Shown: positions 25,903-34,903, counted from the first letter of the stretch. The stretch: DNA of 64,000 bases from DAOLCO01 sp964612555 (GCA_964612555.1 CAZTBW010000010.1:48731-112730), one strand, 5' to 3'. The notes: generated by a model from the sequence alone, not told the origin. Numbers and translations: made by a program.

Positions 25903-26883
25903 TTATTGTGTCAGGCGTGTTTTTGAAAAACGGCAGTAGTATCCGTTTTTTCTAAATGCCATGATGAGGGGGCGGATTCCTAGGGTTGTTATGTTTAAGA
26001 GGTGGAAGAGGAATCGGATAAATAGTTGTCGTATTTTTGCAGTGCTTCCGTCTTTATTGCAAATTACTATTCCAAACATCTTTTGAGCAGGGCTGCCGTC
26101 GTAGAGGACAGAGAAAAAGAGAAGTGCGATTATCCATAAGGAAAGAGTGGTGACACCAAAATTAATGGCAGGTGAGATCAGGGTGTTCAGATTGTCGGGG
26201 ATCGTTTTTGAGCTGATAATTTCTTGAAATAATGGGTTCTTGTAATAAAAATATCCGCCGGTAGCCGAAATAAGTAGCAGCATATCTGTAAAAGTAGCCA
26301 GGAATACTTTCAGGAAAGATGGAGAGGGGAGATCGACCTCTCTTTCTGCCATTTCTGAACTTTCAAATTCCTCAAAATCAAATTCATAATCGTTGGTTGT
26401 ATCATGTTCTTCTGAAATATCCTTCAGTGCATGCTTTTCCAATTCCCGAAATTCTTTTTCCAATTCACTTCGATCAAGAGTCTTGGTCTCGGAAAAAGTT
26501 GATTTTATGTCATGTTTTGTATGCTCTGAGGATAGTTCTGAGTCCAGGAGCTCAAAAAGAGTGGTGACTTCCTTTTCATCCACCTTGATTTTTAACTGAT
26601 TACCAAAAACATCGAATTCAGTGGTGTGCTCCAGTTCTTTTTCCAGATAATGATATATCGCCATGATTTCCAGATGCCGGGGATGAGTTTGTTTTCCTTT
26701 TGAAAGTTGCTGCTCCCAAAAAAAAACTCTATCCGATAATTCCCGAAGGAGCTCTGCCGTTTCTGGAATAATTTCAGCACTATCGTTTCTCATTTTGACA
26801 AGTGTCTGGCTAAGCTTTTTTAGCTCCTCAGGAGTAGCTGGTTCTTTACTAAGCACTTCATCCTGGTTTCTGTCATTACTCAT
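25903..26883 (-). CDS. RDD-family membrane protein with a long acidic N-terminal region
   Basis: 326 residues. Residues 1-190 are soluble, rich in Glu and Lys with helical, coiled-coil-like stretches (ELEKEFRELEKHAL). The last 130 residues hold three membrane helices and the RDD signature: a first-helix DMLLL, then DGSPAQKMFGIVICNKDGS with the Gly-[KQ]-x-x-G kink, and IRFLFH near the end. RDD proteins are membrane proteins of mostly unknown role, some linked to Na+/H+ transport. The start overlaps the end of rsmE by eight bases, so it is co-transcribed with it. Confidence 0.75.
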   Translation of the reverse strand: MSNDRNQDEVLSKEPATPEELKKLSQTLVKMRNDSAEIIPETAELLRELSDRVFFWEQQLSKGKQTHPRHLEIMAIYHYLEKELEHTTEFDVFGNQLKIKVDEKEVTTLFELLDSELSSEHTKHDIKSTFSETKTLDRSELEKEFRELEKHALKDISEEHDTTNDYEFDFEEFESSEMAEREVDLPSPSFLKVFLATFTDMLLLISATGGYFYYKNPLFQEIISSKTIPDNLNTLISPAINFGVTTLSLWIIALLFFSVLYDGSPAQKMFGIVICNKDGSTAKIRQLFIRFLFHLLNITTLGIRPLIMAFRKNGYYCRFSKTRLTQ

Positions 26884-27769
26884 GATTTAGACGTGCCCCG
26901 AACACTGCGAGTGAAAATATTGCAGCTGTGTCAACACGTAACACATTACTACCTAGGGTGAGAAGAGAAAAATTATGAGAAAGGAATAATTTTTGTTCAT
27001 GCAGGGAAAAACCTCCTTCCGGTCCAATTGCAATCAAAGGCTGGGAGTGAGAAGAATCAGAAGATGTTGCAGCAGATAGTACAGGACGAGGAGACACCGC
27101 TTTTTGAATGACCTCATCTTCAATGTGAAGGTAATAAGAAGGTTCACAGAAAAAAAAGTCAGTAAAGTTAATGGACGTAATTGATTTTAAACAGGAACTT
27201 AAGTTTTGATAAATGCTAATGGAAGGAGCATGGTTTGCATAACTTTGCTTTATCGCACTGTTTCTAATGGAAAGAAAACGATCGCATTTTGCTTTCAGGT
27301 CTTTATCACTGAGATTTTTACTAACGGAATGATCTGCAATGAAAAATAAAATATGAGCCGCACCTATTTCACAGGATTTTTCAATCAAAGTTTCTGCTGT
27401 TTTTTGTTTAGGTAAACCAACCAGTAGAGATGGAAGCAGAGTATTTGTTTTTTGAAGATAATGTAACTCAACAAAAGTTGAGCCTTTCACGTGAGTGTTT
27501 TTCAAAACCCCCAAGCCTTCAATCTGGCTACCAGGGTCAAAGACAGAGACAAGCTCCTCTTCCTTAAGTCGTAATACGGAAACCGCATGGTGCGCCTCCT
27601 CTTTTGGAAGCAGGGTCGTAATTGGAGTTTCAAGTGTATGGGATATTTGAGGTGTTTCTTCTTTTGAAAAGAAAGAAGAAACACCATCAGGAAGGCTTAT
27701 TGGGGCGAGGAAGCGACGACCTCCTCTCCCCTTTATTTTGCTATGTAGAGTACTACTTTGCCAATCCAA
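26876..27769 (-). CDS. rsmE: 16S rRNA (uracil-1498-N3)-methyltransferase
   Basis: 297 residues. A PUA-like N-terminal domain starts with RRFLAPISL and includes EEAHHAVSVLRL. The SPOUT methyltransferase domain has GLPKQKTAETLIEKSCEIGA, the SAM-binding IAIGPEGGFSLHE and the trefoil-knot LGSNVLRVDTAAIF. RsmE methylates U1498 of 16S rRNA in the assembled small subunit. The start is uncertain: no ATG precedes RRFLAP, so TTG 27769 inside the upstream dsbA-like gene is used here, giving a 17-base overlap; another non-standard start near the AGGAGG at about 27722 is possible. Confidence 0.9.
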   Translation of the reverse strand: MDWQSSTLHSKIKGRGGRRFLAPISLPDGVSSFFSKEETPQISHTLETPITTLLPKEEAHHAVSVLRLKEEELVSVFDPGSQIEGLGVLKNTHVKGSTFVELHYLQKTNTLLPSLLVGLPKQKTAETLIEKSCEIGAAHILFFIADHSVSKNLSDKDLKAKCDRFLSIRNSAIKQSYANHAPSISIYQNLSSCLKSITSINFTDFFFCEPSYYLHIEDEVIQKAVSPRPVLSAATSSDSSHSQPLIAIGPEGGFSLHEQKLFLSHNFSLLTLGSNVLRVDTAAIFSLAVFGARLNHE

Positions 27770-28358
27770 GTTTTTTCAGCCGAGCTTCAACATTTGGGAT
27801 TCTGTCATACCCAACAAAGCGCTCTTCTCCGATAAGAATGGTTGGGGTATCAAAAATCCCAAGTTTTCGACCTCTTTTGTAGATTCCCTTAACTCGTTCA
27901 CGGGTATCTGATGAGTTAATTCTTCCGGAAAATTCATTAGGGTCGATATCCAGATCATCACAGAGTTCAATAAAAAACTTTTGCTCATTAGGGTCGAGAC
28001 CTTCTTCCCACCAGCGCTGGAACATCTTGACATTATATTCAAGACCCAGGTTCAGATCATATGCAACAAGTGCACCACGAAGACTTTTTTCAGGGTCGAA
28101 CTCATTCTCAGGCCACTCTTCACTTAGCTGAAGCGGAATATCAATTTCTTCTGCCAGACGAACAATGTCTTCCCTGATGTAAGTGGTACGATCCGGTGAC
28201 CATGGAGAAGACTGGAAGCCTTTAGGTCCATTCCTGGTAGAAAACGGTTGCCACAAAACCTTTACGTCAAACTTGTTTTCTATTTGAGAAAGTTTGTCAT
28301 ATGCGAGGTATGAGTATGGGCACTGAAAGGAATAAAATATCTCAACTGTTTGAACCAT
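27753..28358 (-). CDS. DsbA-family thioredoxin-fold protein (HCCA-isomerase/FrnE type)
   Basis: 201 residues with the compact DsbA-like fold with a helical insert and no signal peptide, so cytoplasmic. The active-site position is FYSFQCPYSYLAY, a C-P-Y-S in place of C-x-x-C, and the cis-Pro loop is DTPTILIG. The CxxS form with a W-rich helix (MFQRWWEEGLDP) is typical of 2-hydroxychromene-2-carboxylate isomerase-like and FrnE-like proteins, which act as glutathione- or thiol-dependent isomerases or reductases. First gene of a run dsbA-like - rsmE - RDD. Confidence 0.8.
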   Translation of the reverse strand: MVQTVEIFYSFQCPYSYLAYDKLSQIENKFDVKVLWQPFSTRNGPKGFQSSPWSPDRTTYIREDIVRLAEEIDIPLQLSEEWPENEFDPEKSLRGALVAYDLNLGLEYNVKMFQRWWEEGLDPNEQKFFIELCDDLDIDPNEFSGRINSSDTRERVKGIYKRGRKLGIFDTPTILIGEERFVGYDRIPNVEARLKKLGLAK

Positions 28359-28690
28359 GGTACGCCTTTAAAATCTATAACGGTTGTAAAATACGTAAAC
28401 GAAATTTCAACAATGAATCTCAAGAATGAAATTTCAACGCAGCAACCCCCCTTACGCCGCTACTGCGCATTTCCTAGCAAAACGATACTAGTATTAGCGG
28501 TTTGTTGGATGGTTTTCCCCTATGAAGGCATGAGTTTAAAGTAGTAAGAGGAGGATGTCTAGAGCAAGGAAGTAATAATTTCGCTAAATTTTGCTTGAGT
28601 TAGGCTTAAGTGTAAGATACTCAGTTGCTAAAGTTGTAATAAATAGTGTATTAATTATTAAGTTATTTAATAGGTAATTCAATATCCTGG
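28359..28690. other. Gene-free divergent gap
   Basis: 332 bases between the DsbA-like gene and nuoI. It contains a direct repeat GAAATTTCAAC at 28401-28411 and 28428-28438 (27-base period), each with the palindromic core GAAATTTC. A short frame at 28350-28544 has no ribosome site and no recognisable content. No RNA gene was seen. Confidence 0.5.
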
Positions 28691-29287
28691 ATGAGACGAA
28701 GAGAAGAGCTTAATTTTTTTGAAAGATTGTATGTAATTGAGGTGGTCAAGGGTATATGCAAGACCTTTGGAGACCTTCTTAAACACCTTTCCCTTTATCT
28801 TCTGCAAGTGGTGGGGCTTAACAAGTCAAAAAAACCCTGGGCAACCTACGAATATCCCGATGAAGCAAGACCCTATGCAGATCGTTACAGGGGTCGTCAC
28901 CGACTTACCCTTAATGATGATGGTTCTGTGCGTTGTACTGCCTGTTTCTTGTGTGCAACTGCCTGCCCTGCCAGATGTATTTATATAGAAGCGTGTGAAC
29001 ACGATGACTCTACAATTGAAAAATTCCCACGTCGTTATGAAATAGACACTTTACTGTGTGTGTATTGTGGATACTGCGTTGAAGCATGTCCTGTTGATGC
29101 AATCAGAATGGATACCGGTATTCATCCTGAAATATATCCGCCTGACCCAAGGGCTTTTATCGAAGATAAGGAAACTCTGATGCTTCGATCCAGAACGCTT
29201 GAAGATCAGGGTCCAAAGGCGTTATTTGATGCGCATATGAAACGTCTTCGCGAAATAGAGGATAAACCCTTTGAGGGAGAGTACTAG
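28691..29287 (+). CDS. nuoI: NADH-quinone oxidoreductase subunit I (NuoI), two [4Fe-4S] clusters
   Basis: 198 residues. The two ferredoxin motifs are C82-x2-C85-x2-C88-x3-C92-P and C123-x2-C126-x2-C129-x3-C133-P. The amphipathic N-terminal helix, RYRGRHRLTLNDDGSVRC and the Glu-rich end match NuoI of complex I. The subunit carries clusters N6a and N6b on the path to N2. It is normally embedded in the nuoA-N operon, but here no other nuo gene is beside it. It could supply a dispersed complex I or a second, reduced one. The next gene starts 21 bases downstream. Confidence 0.87.
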   Translation: MRRREELNFFERLYVIEVVKGICKTFGDLLKHLSLYLLQVVGLNKSKKPWATYEYPDEARPYADRYRGRHRLTLNDDGSVRCTACFLCATACPARCIYIEACEHDDSTIEKFPRRYEIDTLLCVYCGYCVEACPVDAIRMDTGIHPEIYPPDPRAFIEDKETLMLRSRTLEDQGPKALFDAHMKRLREIEDKPFEGEY

Positions 29288-29301
29288 TCCTGAGCTATTT
29301 T
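29283..29301. repeat. 19-base repeat shared with 59783-59801
   Basis: ACTAGTCCTGAGCTATTTT is identical at both sites. Here it covers the stop codon of nuoI and the gap after it; at the other site it forms part of a hairpin terminator. It may be a copy of a small intergenic element. Confidence 0.6.
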
Positions 29302-29308
29302 TAAGTTT

Positions 29309-30547
29309 ATGGGTATTCGCCTTGGTATAATAAAGTTTGCTGGATACCTTTTCTGTACTTCTGTTCTTTTTGTTTCTTCAAACCTGAGGGTCTTTGCTGA
29401 GGAATTATCTCAAGCTGAACGTATCGATGCAACTAACTGGAAGGAGTACTCGGAGTATTTACTCGAACCTCTTGCAGGCTATCTTGATTCAAGTGATCTT
29501 GCTTTTTTTTATGATGCAAACAGTAAAAGAAGATTTGCCAGAGTGCGTGAAAATACCAGCGGTACTCCTGATCAAAATTCCGGACTGAAAATATTTCTTG
29601 ATTCTCAGGCGCGTATCGAACATCTGCAAGGGTTTATTGGTTTTTATCGTGTATTACTTTATCCCCGATATGCTGCACGTACCACTTCATCAGCCATGCC
29701 TCCTCCTCATTCTGATACGAGAGTTTCTGAGATAATTGTTGGAGCAAAAAAAATAGAGCAGCGTTCAGCAGAAGAAGATTCAATAAAAATAACACCTGAA
29801 ATATTCAGATTTGTCCGATTTATTTCTCCGGCATCGGTTCGTTCACTGACACATCTATACAAAAGCAAGATGAGCGACAATAAACTGCTGGAGGAAAATA
29901 AAAAGTTCTCTCCCGTTTTTTCAAACTGTCGCAAAGTGCATGCAGAAAACAGGACTGATGATATCTTGCACATGCCGCTTTCTTTTGAGGATATTCATTT
30001 TTTCAGTACTGCCTCTAATAGTGCCGAATATACCCTTGTTACTTCAAAGGAACTGTTTATTCCGGTAGGGCGTATGCAACAAAGAGAATGGAAAGACTTT
30101 TCTACCCTCGTCTCTCATCAGATTTGCAGCGCTGAGACATTTGCGGACGGGAGTCAGGTTACATTTGAACAGGCACCGATATATCGGAACTCATATGGTC
30201 AGCAAAAGAAAAGTTATATTGTTGAAAAAGAAAAGCTGCATATAATTAAGGAAAGCAGCACATCTCCACTTTCTGAGGGTGCCTACTCTTATTATTTTAT
30301 TGGTTCAGATACGCTTTTGCCCTATTATAAAATTGAGTACGATTTTAACAGAGAGCCAAGAAGATTAGTCGTTGCGCACTGGGCTGAAAGACCAGATTCA
30401 AATGATAAAAACCCATTACTGGCATCTCTTCAGTCATATGATCTGACTTCAGAGGCTGCTGCTTTTCTTGAGCTCCGTGCATATACAAATGAGGTTGGTG
30501 TTGATTGCTTTGAAGAGTTCTATGAGTCTGTTTGCCCAACATCTTAA
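29309..30547 (+). CDS. Exported protein of unknown function
   Basis: 412 residues. The N-terminus has a signal peptide (hydrophobic core about 10-27, cut near RVFAEE). The mature part has no membrane helix. It contains a Ser/Thr/Pro-rich linker near TTSSAMPPPHSD and two cysteines (SNCRK, QICSAE) that could pair in the periplasm, plus two at the end (DCFEEFYESVC). I do not recognise a family. It starts 21 bases after nuoI and its end overlaps the metal-binding lipoprotein gene by 26 bases, so it may belong to the metal-transport operon. Confidence 0.6.
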   Translation: MGIRLGIIKFAGYLFCTSVLFVSSNLRVFAEELSQAERIDATNWKEYSEYLLEPLAGYLDSSDLAFFYDANSKRRFARVRENTSGTPDQNSGLKIFLDSQARIEHLQGFIGFYRVLLYPRYAARTTSSAMPPPHSDTRVSEIIVGAKKIEQRSAEEDSIKITPEIFRFVRFISPASVRSLTHLYKSKMSDNKLLEENKKFSPVFSNCRKVHAENRTDDILHMPLSFEDIHFFSTASNSAEYTLVTSKELFIPVGRMQQREWKDFSTLVSHQICSAETFADGSQVTFEQAPIYRNSYGQQKKSYIVEKEKLHIIKESSTSPLSEGAYSYYFIGSDTLLPYYKIEYDFNREPRRLVVAHWAERPDSNDKNPLLASLQSYDLTSEAAAFLELRAYTNEVGVDCFEEFYESVCPTS

Positions 30548-31469
30548 TAAGCTTTTTGCTCTTTTCGTTTTATTCCTTTCAGTCTCATGTACGTGGGAAT
30601 ATCTTGATAAGCGAAGCGACACCCGGGATTCAGATCGACGGCGCATCGTGGTAACTACCGGTATGATTGCGGACATGGTTCGTACCATCGTACAGGATGA
30701 AATGGAGGTGTTGCAGCTGATTTCTCATGGGGTCGATCCGCATATGTATCGGGCTGGGAGAGACGATATCATAAAGCTTATATCGGCAGACCTTGTCTTC
30801 TATAATGGACTTTATCTGGAAGGAAAGATGCAGGAAGTGCTGAATTCAGGAAAGATAAGTCCTAAAGCAATTGCAATAAGTTCTCTTCTGGAAGAGAACT
30901 TATTTATGCATGAAGAAAACAGGGAGTTTGACCCTCATATATGGATGGATGTGTCCCTATGGTTGAAGGCGGTGCCTTTAGTGGCTGATTCTTTAGTCTC
31001 TTTGGATCCATCAAAAAAAGAAGTGTTTCATGGTAACGCAAGGAAACTGCTTGAAGAGCTCCATGAACTGCATGCCTATGGTAAGGAGCAAACAGGGAGA
31101 CTCCACCCTGAGAGGAGATATTTGATTACCTCCCATGATGCGTTTCAGTATTTCGGCAGTGCATATGGACTACAGGTGTACGGAATTCAGGGACTTTCCA
31201 CGGACTCTGAAGCCGGGGTAAGGAGAATTGATGAAATAATCACAATAATTATAGAAAAACAAATTCCTGTGGTATTTCTGGAATCGGGTATTTCAGCTAA
31301 GCTGATTGAGTCCATTATAGAAGGGGTTCAGGCAAGAGGTAAAACGCTGCACAAAGGTGGTATATTATATACTGATTCTTTTGGACCTCCGGGTAGCAAT
31401 AAGGAAACCTATATTGATATAATGAAACATAATTTTGAAACAATATATTCTGCGCTGAAAGATGAATAG
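30522..31469 (+). CDS. troA: Metal ABC transporter substrate-binding protein (TroA/ZnuA family)
   Basis: 315 residues from ATG 30522, which has a GAAGAG ribosome site; the frame extends up to 30468. The N-terminus is a signal peptide ending LFLSVSC, so C23 may be lipidated. Metal ligands are H74 (VDPHMY), H139 (FDPHIW), H205 (TSHDAF) and D285 (YTDSFGPPGS). This His3-Asp set matches TroA of Treponema, which binds Zn or Mn. It delivers the metal to the TroBCD complex encoded next. Its end overlaps troB by eight bases. Confidence 0.88.
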   Translation: MSLFAQHLNKLFALFVLFLSVSCTWEYLDKRSDTRDSDRRRIVVTTGMIADMVRTIVQDEMEVLQLISHGVDPHMYRAGRDDIIKLISADLVFYNGLYLEGKMQEVLNSGKISPKAIAISSLLEENLFMHEENREFDPHIWMDVSLWLKAVPLVADSLVSLDPSKKEVFHGNARKLLEELHELHAYGKEQTGRLHPERRYLITSHDAFQYFGSAYGLQVYGIQGLSTDSEAGVRRIDEIITIIIEKQIPVVFLESGISAKLIESIIEGVQARGKTLHKGGILYTDSFGPPGSNKETYIDIMKHNFETIYSALKDE

Positions 31470-32268
31470 TATCTTATCTGAAGCTGAGAACAGCTCCGAA
31501 GCTGAAAATAGTATAGTATCAGTGCATGATCTGACAGTCTCTTTCGAGAGAAAACCCGTGATATGGGATCTTAACTTTTCAGTTGCCAAAGGTTCTCTTG
31601 TGGGGGTTCTTGGTCCAAACGGGGCTGGAAAAAGTACCATGATTCTTGCGATGCTTGGGTTATTACCGCGTGCTTCGGGTAAGGTCAGTTTTTTTGGAAA
31701 ATCTTTGAAAGAAGTACGGGGGCTGATAGCCTACATGCCGCAAAGAGAGAGCATTGACTGGGATTTTCCCATAAGTGTCATTGAAGTGGTACTTACCGGA
31801 TTATATCATACCCTGGGAGTTGGCAGGAGAGTCACACGGGCACATCGCCTGAAGGCACTTGAAGCACTTGATCGTGTTGGTATCGCGCATCTTGCCAATC
31901 GTCAGATCAGTCAGCTTTCGGGTGGACAGCAGCAAAGAACATTTTTAGCCCGTGCGCTTGTTCAGAATGCAGATTTGTATTTGATGGACGAACCCTTTGC
32001 TGCGGTTGATGCGGCAACGGAGAAAGCAATAGTGGAAATACTAAAACAATTTCAGAGTGAAGGACGTACCACTCTTGTAATCCATCATGATCTTCATACT
32101 GTTGCAGATTATTTCTCGCATGTTCTTTTACTTAACATGAGACTTGTCGGATATGGATTAACCTCTGACATGCTCACAAAAGAAAATCTTCAAAAAACCT
32201 ATGGAGGAAAACTAACCCTTCTGGACGAAGTGCTTGAAATAATGCGCAGAAAGAAATCCACCGGATAA
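31462..32268 (+). CDS. troB: Metal ABC transporter ATP-binding protein (TroB/ZnuC type)
   Basis: 268 residues with Walker A GPNGAGKST, a Q-loop in AYMPQRESIDWDFP, the signature LSGGQQQR, Walker B LYLMDEPF and the switch histidine in LVIHHDLH. The RESIDWDFP stretch after the Q-loop is typical of Mn/Zn-type (family A-1) importers. It powers import by the two permeases that follow. Start ATG 31462 lies inside the end of troA, so the genes are coupled. Confidence 0.9.
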   Translation: MNSILSEAENSSEAENSIVSVHDLTVSFERKPVIWDLNFSVAKGSLVGVLGPNGAGKSTMILAMLGLLPRASGKVSFFGKSLKEVRGLIAYMPQRESIDWDFPISVIEVVLTGLYHTLGVGRRVTRAHRLKALEALDRVGIAHLANRQISQLSGGQQQRTFLARALVQNADLYLMDEPFAAVDAATEKAIVEILKQFQSEGRTTLVIHHDLHTVADYFSHVLLLNMRLVGYGLTSDMLTKENLQKTYGGKLTLLDEVLEIMRRKKSTG

Positions 32269-32277
32269 CATTTTTAT

Positions 32278-33597
32278 ATGTTTACCTATACCTTTTTTCA
32301 GGTTCTTTCAGGTACCGCCCTTCTTGGGTTTGTAAGCGGGATGATTGGAAGCTTCATGGTTGTTAGAAAGACCGCACTTCTTGGTGATGTCATCAGTCAT
32401 GCAATGGTTCCGGGAATTGCATGTGCCGTGCTTTTCTTTTCATTATACAGCGTGGGCTGGAACACAGATACCTATCACTCTTATTTATATATCGGAGGTA
32501 TCATCAGTGGAGCTTTGGGAATTGCTACCTTGTATGCGGTACAAAGATATACCATTTTAAAAAATGATGTGGTGCTTGCTCTTGTTTTAAGTGTGTTTTT
32601 TGGTGTTGGGGTCAGTATCCTTTCAGTAGTACAACAACTCCCCGGAGTGTTTGTGGTCAGTATAGAATCATATCTGTATGGAAGTGCCGCAACCATGCAG
32701 CGAAAAGATATTTTTGTTAATGGGTCTATATGTTTGTTCGTAGTAAGTGTTCTGTTGATATGTTACCGCCCGATATTTCTTATCAGCTTTGATCAGTCTT
32801 ATGCGAAATTGAAAGGAATTTCAGTCAGGTTTTATGAGTGTGTGTATTACTTTTTGGTGCTCCTTGTGTGCATCACGGGGATTCAGGCGGTGGGGGTTCT
32901 TTTGGTTCTTGCGCTGCTGCTTATCCCCGGAGTGAGTATGAGATTCTGGACTCATTCCTTTTCACGAATTCTTTGGGGGGCTGGTTTTCTTGGAGCCCTT
33001 TCAACAAGTATAGGAACTTTTCTGAGTACTGTTTTCAGCGGTGTTCCATCTGGTCCTATGATTGTACTATCTTCTGTTGCCATTTTTATAGTAAGTTTTT
33101 TGTTCGCCCCATCACAGGGGCTTGTCTGGAATTATCTTGAGCAGGTAAGGTATCAGAGAAAAATGTTTCGAGATCATGTACTCAGGTTCTGGTTTGAATA
33201 TCTGGAACTTGCACATGGAAAGACAGGTGATCACGCCTATATGGCAGATCAGGTACTGTCTTTTGAAGAAATTCATTCTTTTGAGGATGCACTTACCCGC
33301 AATAAATTACAGAAGATGTTAGCTGAACTGATATCTTCCGCCAGTGTTATCCAGAGGGGTGAGAACAGATATTCTTTATCATCCAAAGGGGTGCTTGAAG
33401 CAGAGCAGATTGTGCATCAGCACCGCTTATGGGAACTCTTTCTTTTAGAGTATGCTGATATAGCACCTGCCATGATTGATCGAAGTGCAGACAGGATAGA
33501 ACACGTTCTTGAGCCCCATATAGTGAGAGAGCTGGAGTATCTTCTCGCACAGCGTGAATCAACTCAAATAATAAAAAGCCCACATCCAATATCCTGA
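32278..33597 (+). CDS. troC: Metal ABC transporter permease (TroC type) with C-terminal DtxR/MntR-like region
   Basis: 439 residues. Residues 1-285 are an ABC-3 permease with about eight or nine helices and LGDVISHAMVPGIA (36-49), the family hallmark. The remaining 150 residues resemble an iron-dependent repressor: a winged-helix-like portion with YSLSSKGVLEAEQIVHQHRL, then WELFLLEY and RIEHVLEPHIVRELEYLL, which parallels the dimerisation and metal-binding domain of DtxR/MntR. The usual metal motif PHGxPIP is degenerate here (SPHPIS at the C-terminus). No stand-alone regulator gene is adjacent. The fused region may sense metal on the cytoplasmic side. Confidence 0.87.
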   Translation: MFTYTFFQVLSGTALLGFVSGMIGSFMVVRKTALLGDVISHAMVPGIACAVLFFSLYSVGWNTDTYHSYLYIGGIISGALGIATLYAVQRYTILKNDVVLALVLSVFFGVGVSILSVVQQLPGVFVVSIESYLYGSAATMQRKDIFVNGSICLFVVSVLLICYRPIFLISFDQSYAKLKGISVRFYECVYYFLVLLVCITGIQAVGVLLVLALLLIPGVSMRFWTHSFSRILWGAGFLGALSTSIGTFLSTVFSGVPSGPMIVLSSVAIFIVSFLFAPSQGLVWNYLEQVRYQRKMFRDHVLRFWFEYLELAHGKTGDHAYMADQVLSFEEIHSFEDALTRNKLQKMLAELISSASVIQRGENRYSLSSKGVLEAEQIVHQHRLWELFLLEYADIAPAMIDRSADRIEHVLEPHIVRELEYLLAQRESTQIIKSPHPIS

Positions 33598-33601
33598 ATT
33601 T

Positions 33602-34876
33602 ATGAACGCTCATTTTCCACTCACATTTTATTGGGATCTTGACGGATGGATATTCGTATTGGGTGGTCTTTGTGCAATTAACGCCACTCTTTTAGGGCAT
33701 TTTCTTGTATTAAGAAAGATGAGTATGCTTGGCGATGCAATCAGTCACTCAGTACTTCCGGGTATTGCTCTTGCGTTTATTCTTTTTCAATCCCGAAGTG
33801 ATAGTACTGCGCTTTTGTTTGCTTCCTTGTGTGGAGTGGTGCTGGTGCTTGCCACCGAATATATCAGGGAAAAAGGGAGAGTGGATGAAGGGGCGGCGCT
33901 TGGTATCAGTTTTATTACATTATTTGCGCTTGGATTAATTCTGATTGTATATGCGGCAGATTTTGTTGATCTGGATCCTGCCTGTGTTCTTTTTGGTAAT
34001 ATTGAGCTTGCACCACTTCTTTCAACTACTTTTTTCGGCTATGAATATCCTGGCTCACTTCCAGGTCTTTTACTGCTTCTCCTGGTAAACAGCATCTTTG
34101 TTTTCAGTTTTTATAAAGAATTATTGTTATCTTCTTTTGATGAAGTTTTTGCTGAAATGCAAGGCGCTCATCCCCGGGTATTTCATTATTTATTTCTTGT
34201 CCTTGTTGCGGTTACCGCAGTGCTGTGTTTTGAAATATTTGGTACGATTCTTGTTCTTACGCTGTTTGTGGTACCTGTTTCGTGTGCCCATCTGGTTTCA
34301 CGAAAATCCCGGGTAATTTTATTTCTGGCTATTTTGTTTTCAATTTTATTTGTAGTTACCGGACACGGGGCTGCGGTCTTGCTGCCTGGATATTTCGGGT
34401 TTGAAAGTACAAACTCAGCGGGAATGATAAGCGTATTTTCAGGGGTCTTTTTTCTGGTATTGTTTTTATTTTCCCCTTCTTCCGGTGTGGTGAGTGCCTG
34501 CATGGTAAGAGCGTGGCATCGCTACACTATCAAGATTGATGATTATCTGGCAGGTTTGTATCGGGCGCATGAAGGAGGTAATACAGAAAGTGTTTCTTCA
34601 CCTCTGGTACTACTATACGCTCGCCTTCTTGGGTATGTTACCCCAAAAGGAGGTAAATATCAGTTACAGCAAAAGGGGTTGAAAAGAGCCGAAAGTATCA
34701 TCAGAAGCCATAGACTGTGGGAGGCATACTTAAGTGATGAAGCAGGGTATATGGCATCCCAGGTACACCCTCATGCCGATGGGTTTGAGCATTATACCGA
34801 TACTGAAATGCAGGAACTGCTACAAACCGAATCAAAGTTTCCCGATCAAGACCCACACGGGAAGAAGATCCCCTAG
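33602..34876 (+). CDS. troD: Metal ABC transporter permease (TroD type) with C-terminal DtxR-like region
   Basis: 424 residues. Residues 1-295 are a second ABC-3 permease (LGDAISHSVLPGIAL, 42-56; about eight or nine helices). The C-terminal 130 residues again resemble DtxR/MntR: YQLQQKGLKRAESIIRSHRL, WEAYLSDEAG, ADGFEHYTDTEMQELL and a terminal DPHGKKIP that matches the PHG-x-PIP metal-site ending of the repressors better than the TroC copy does. With troC it would form a heterodimeric channel with two regulatory tails. The start follows the troC stop by four bases. Confidence 0.87.
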   Translation: MNAHFPLTFYWDLDGWIFVLGGLCAINATLLGHFLVLRKMSMLGDAISHSVLPGIALAFILFQSRSDSTALLFASLCGVVLVLATEYIREKGRVDEGAALGISFITLFALGLILIVYAADFVDLDPACVLFGNIELAPLLSTTFFGYEYPGSLPGLLLLLLVNSIFVFSFYKELLLSSFDEVFAEMQGAHPRVFHYLFLVLVAVTAVLCFEIFGTILVLTLFVVPVSCAHLVSRKSRVILFLAILFSILFVVTGHGAAVLLPGYFGFESTNSAGMISVFSGVFFLVLFLFSPSSGVVSACMVRAWHRYTIKIDDYLAGLYRAHEGGNTESVSSPLVLLYARLLGYVTPKGGKYQLQQKGLKRAESIIRSHRLWEAYLSDEAGYMASQVHPHADGFEHYTDTEMQELLQTESKFPDQDPHGKKIP

Positions 34877-34903
34877 CAAGTTTCCAGACGGTGATAATCT
34901 TGC

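Noticed and set aside
28350..28544. 64-codon plus-strand frame in the dsbA-like/nuoI gap
   Set aside because: No ribosome site, starts inside the neighbouring gene, no recognisable content.
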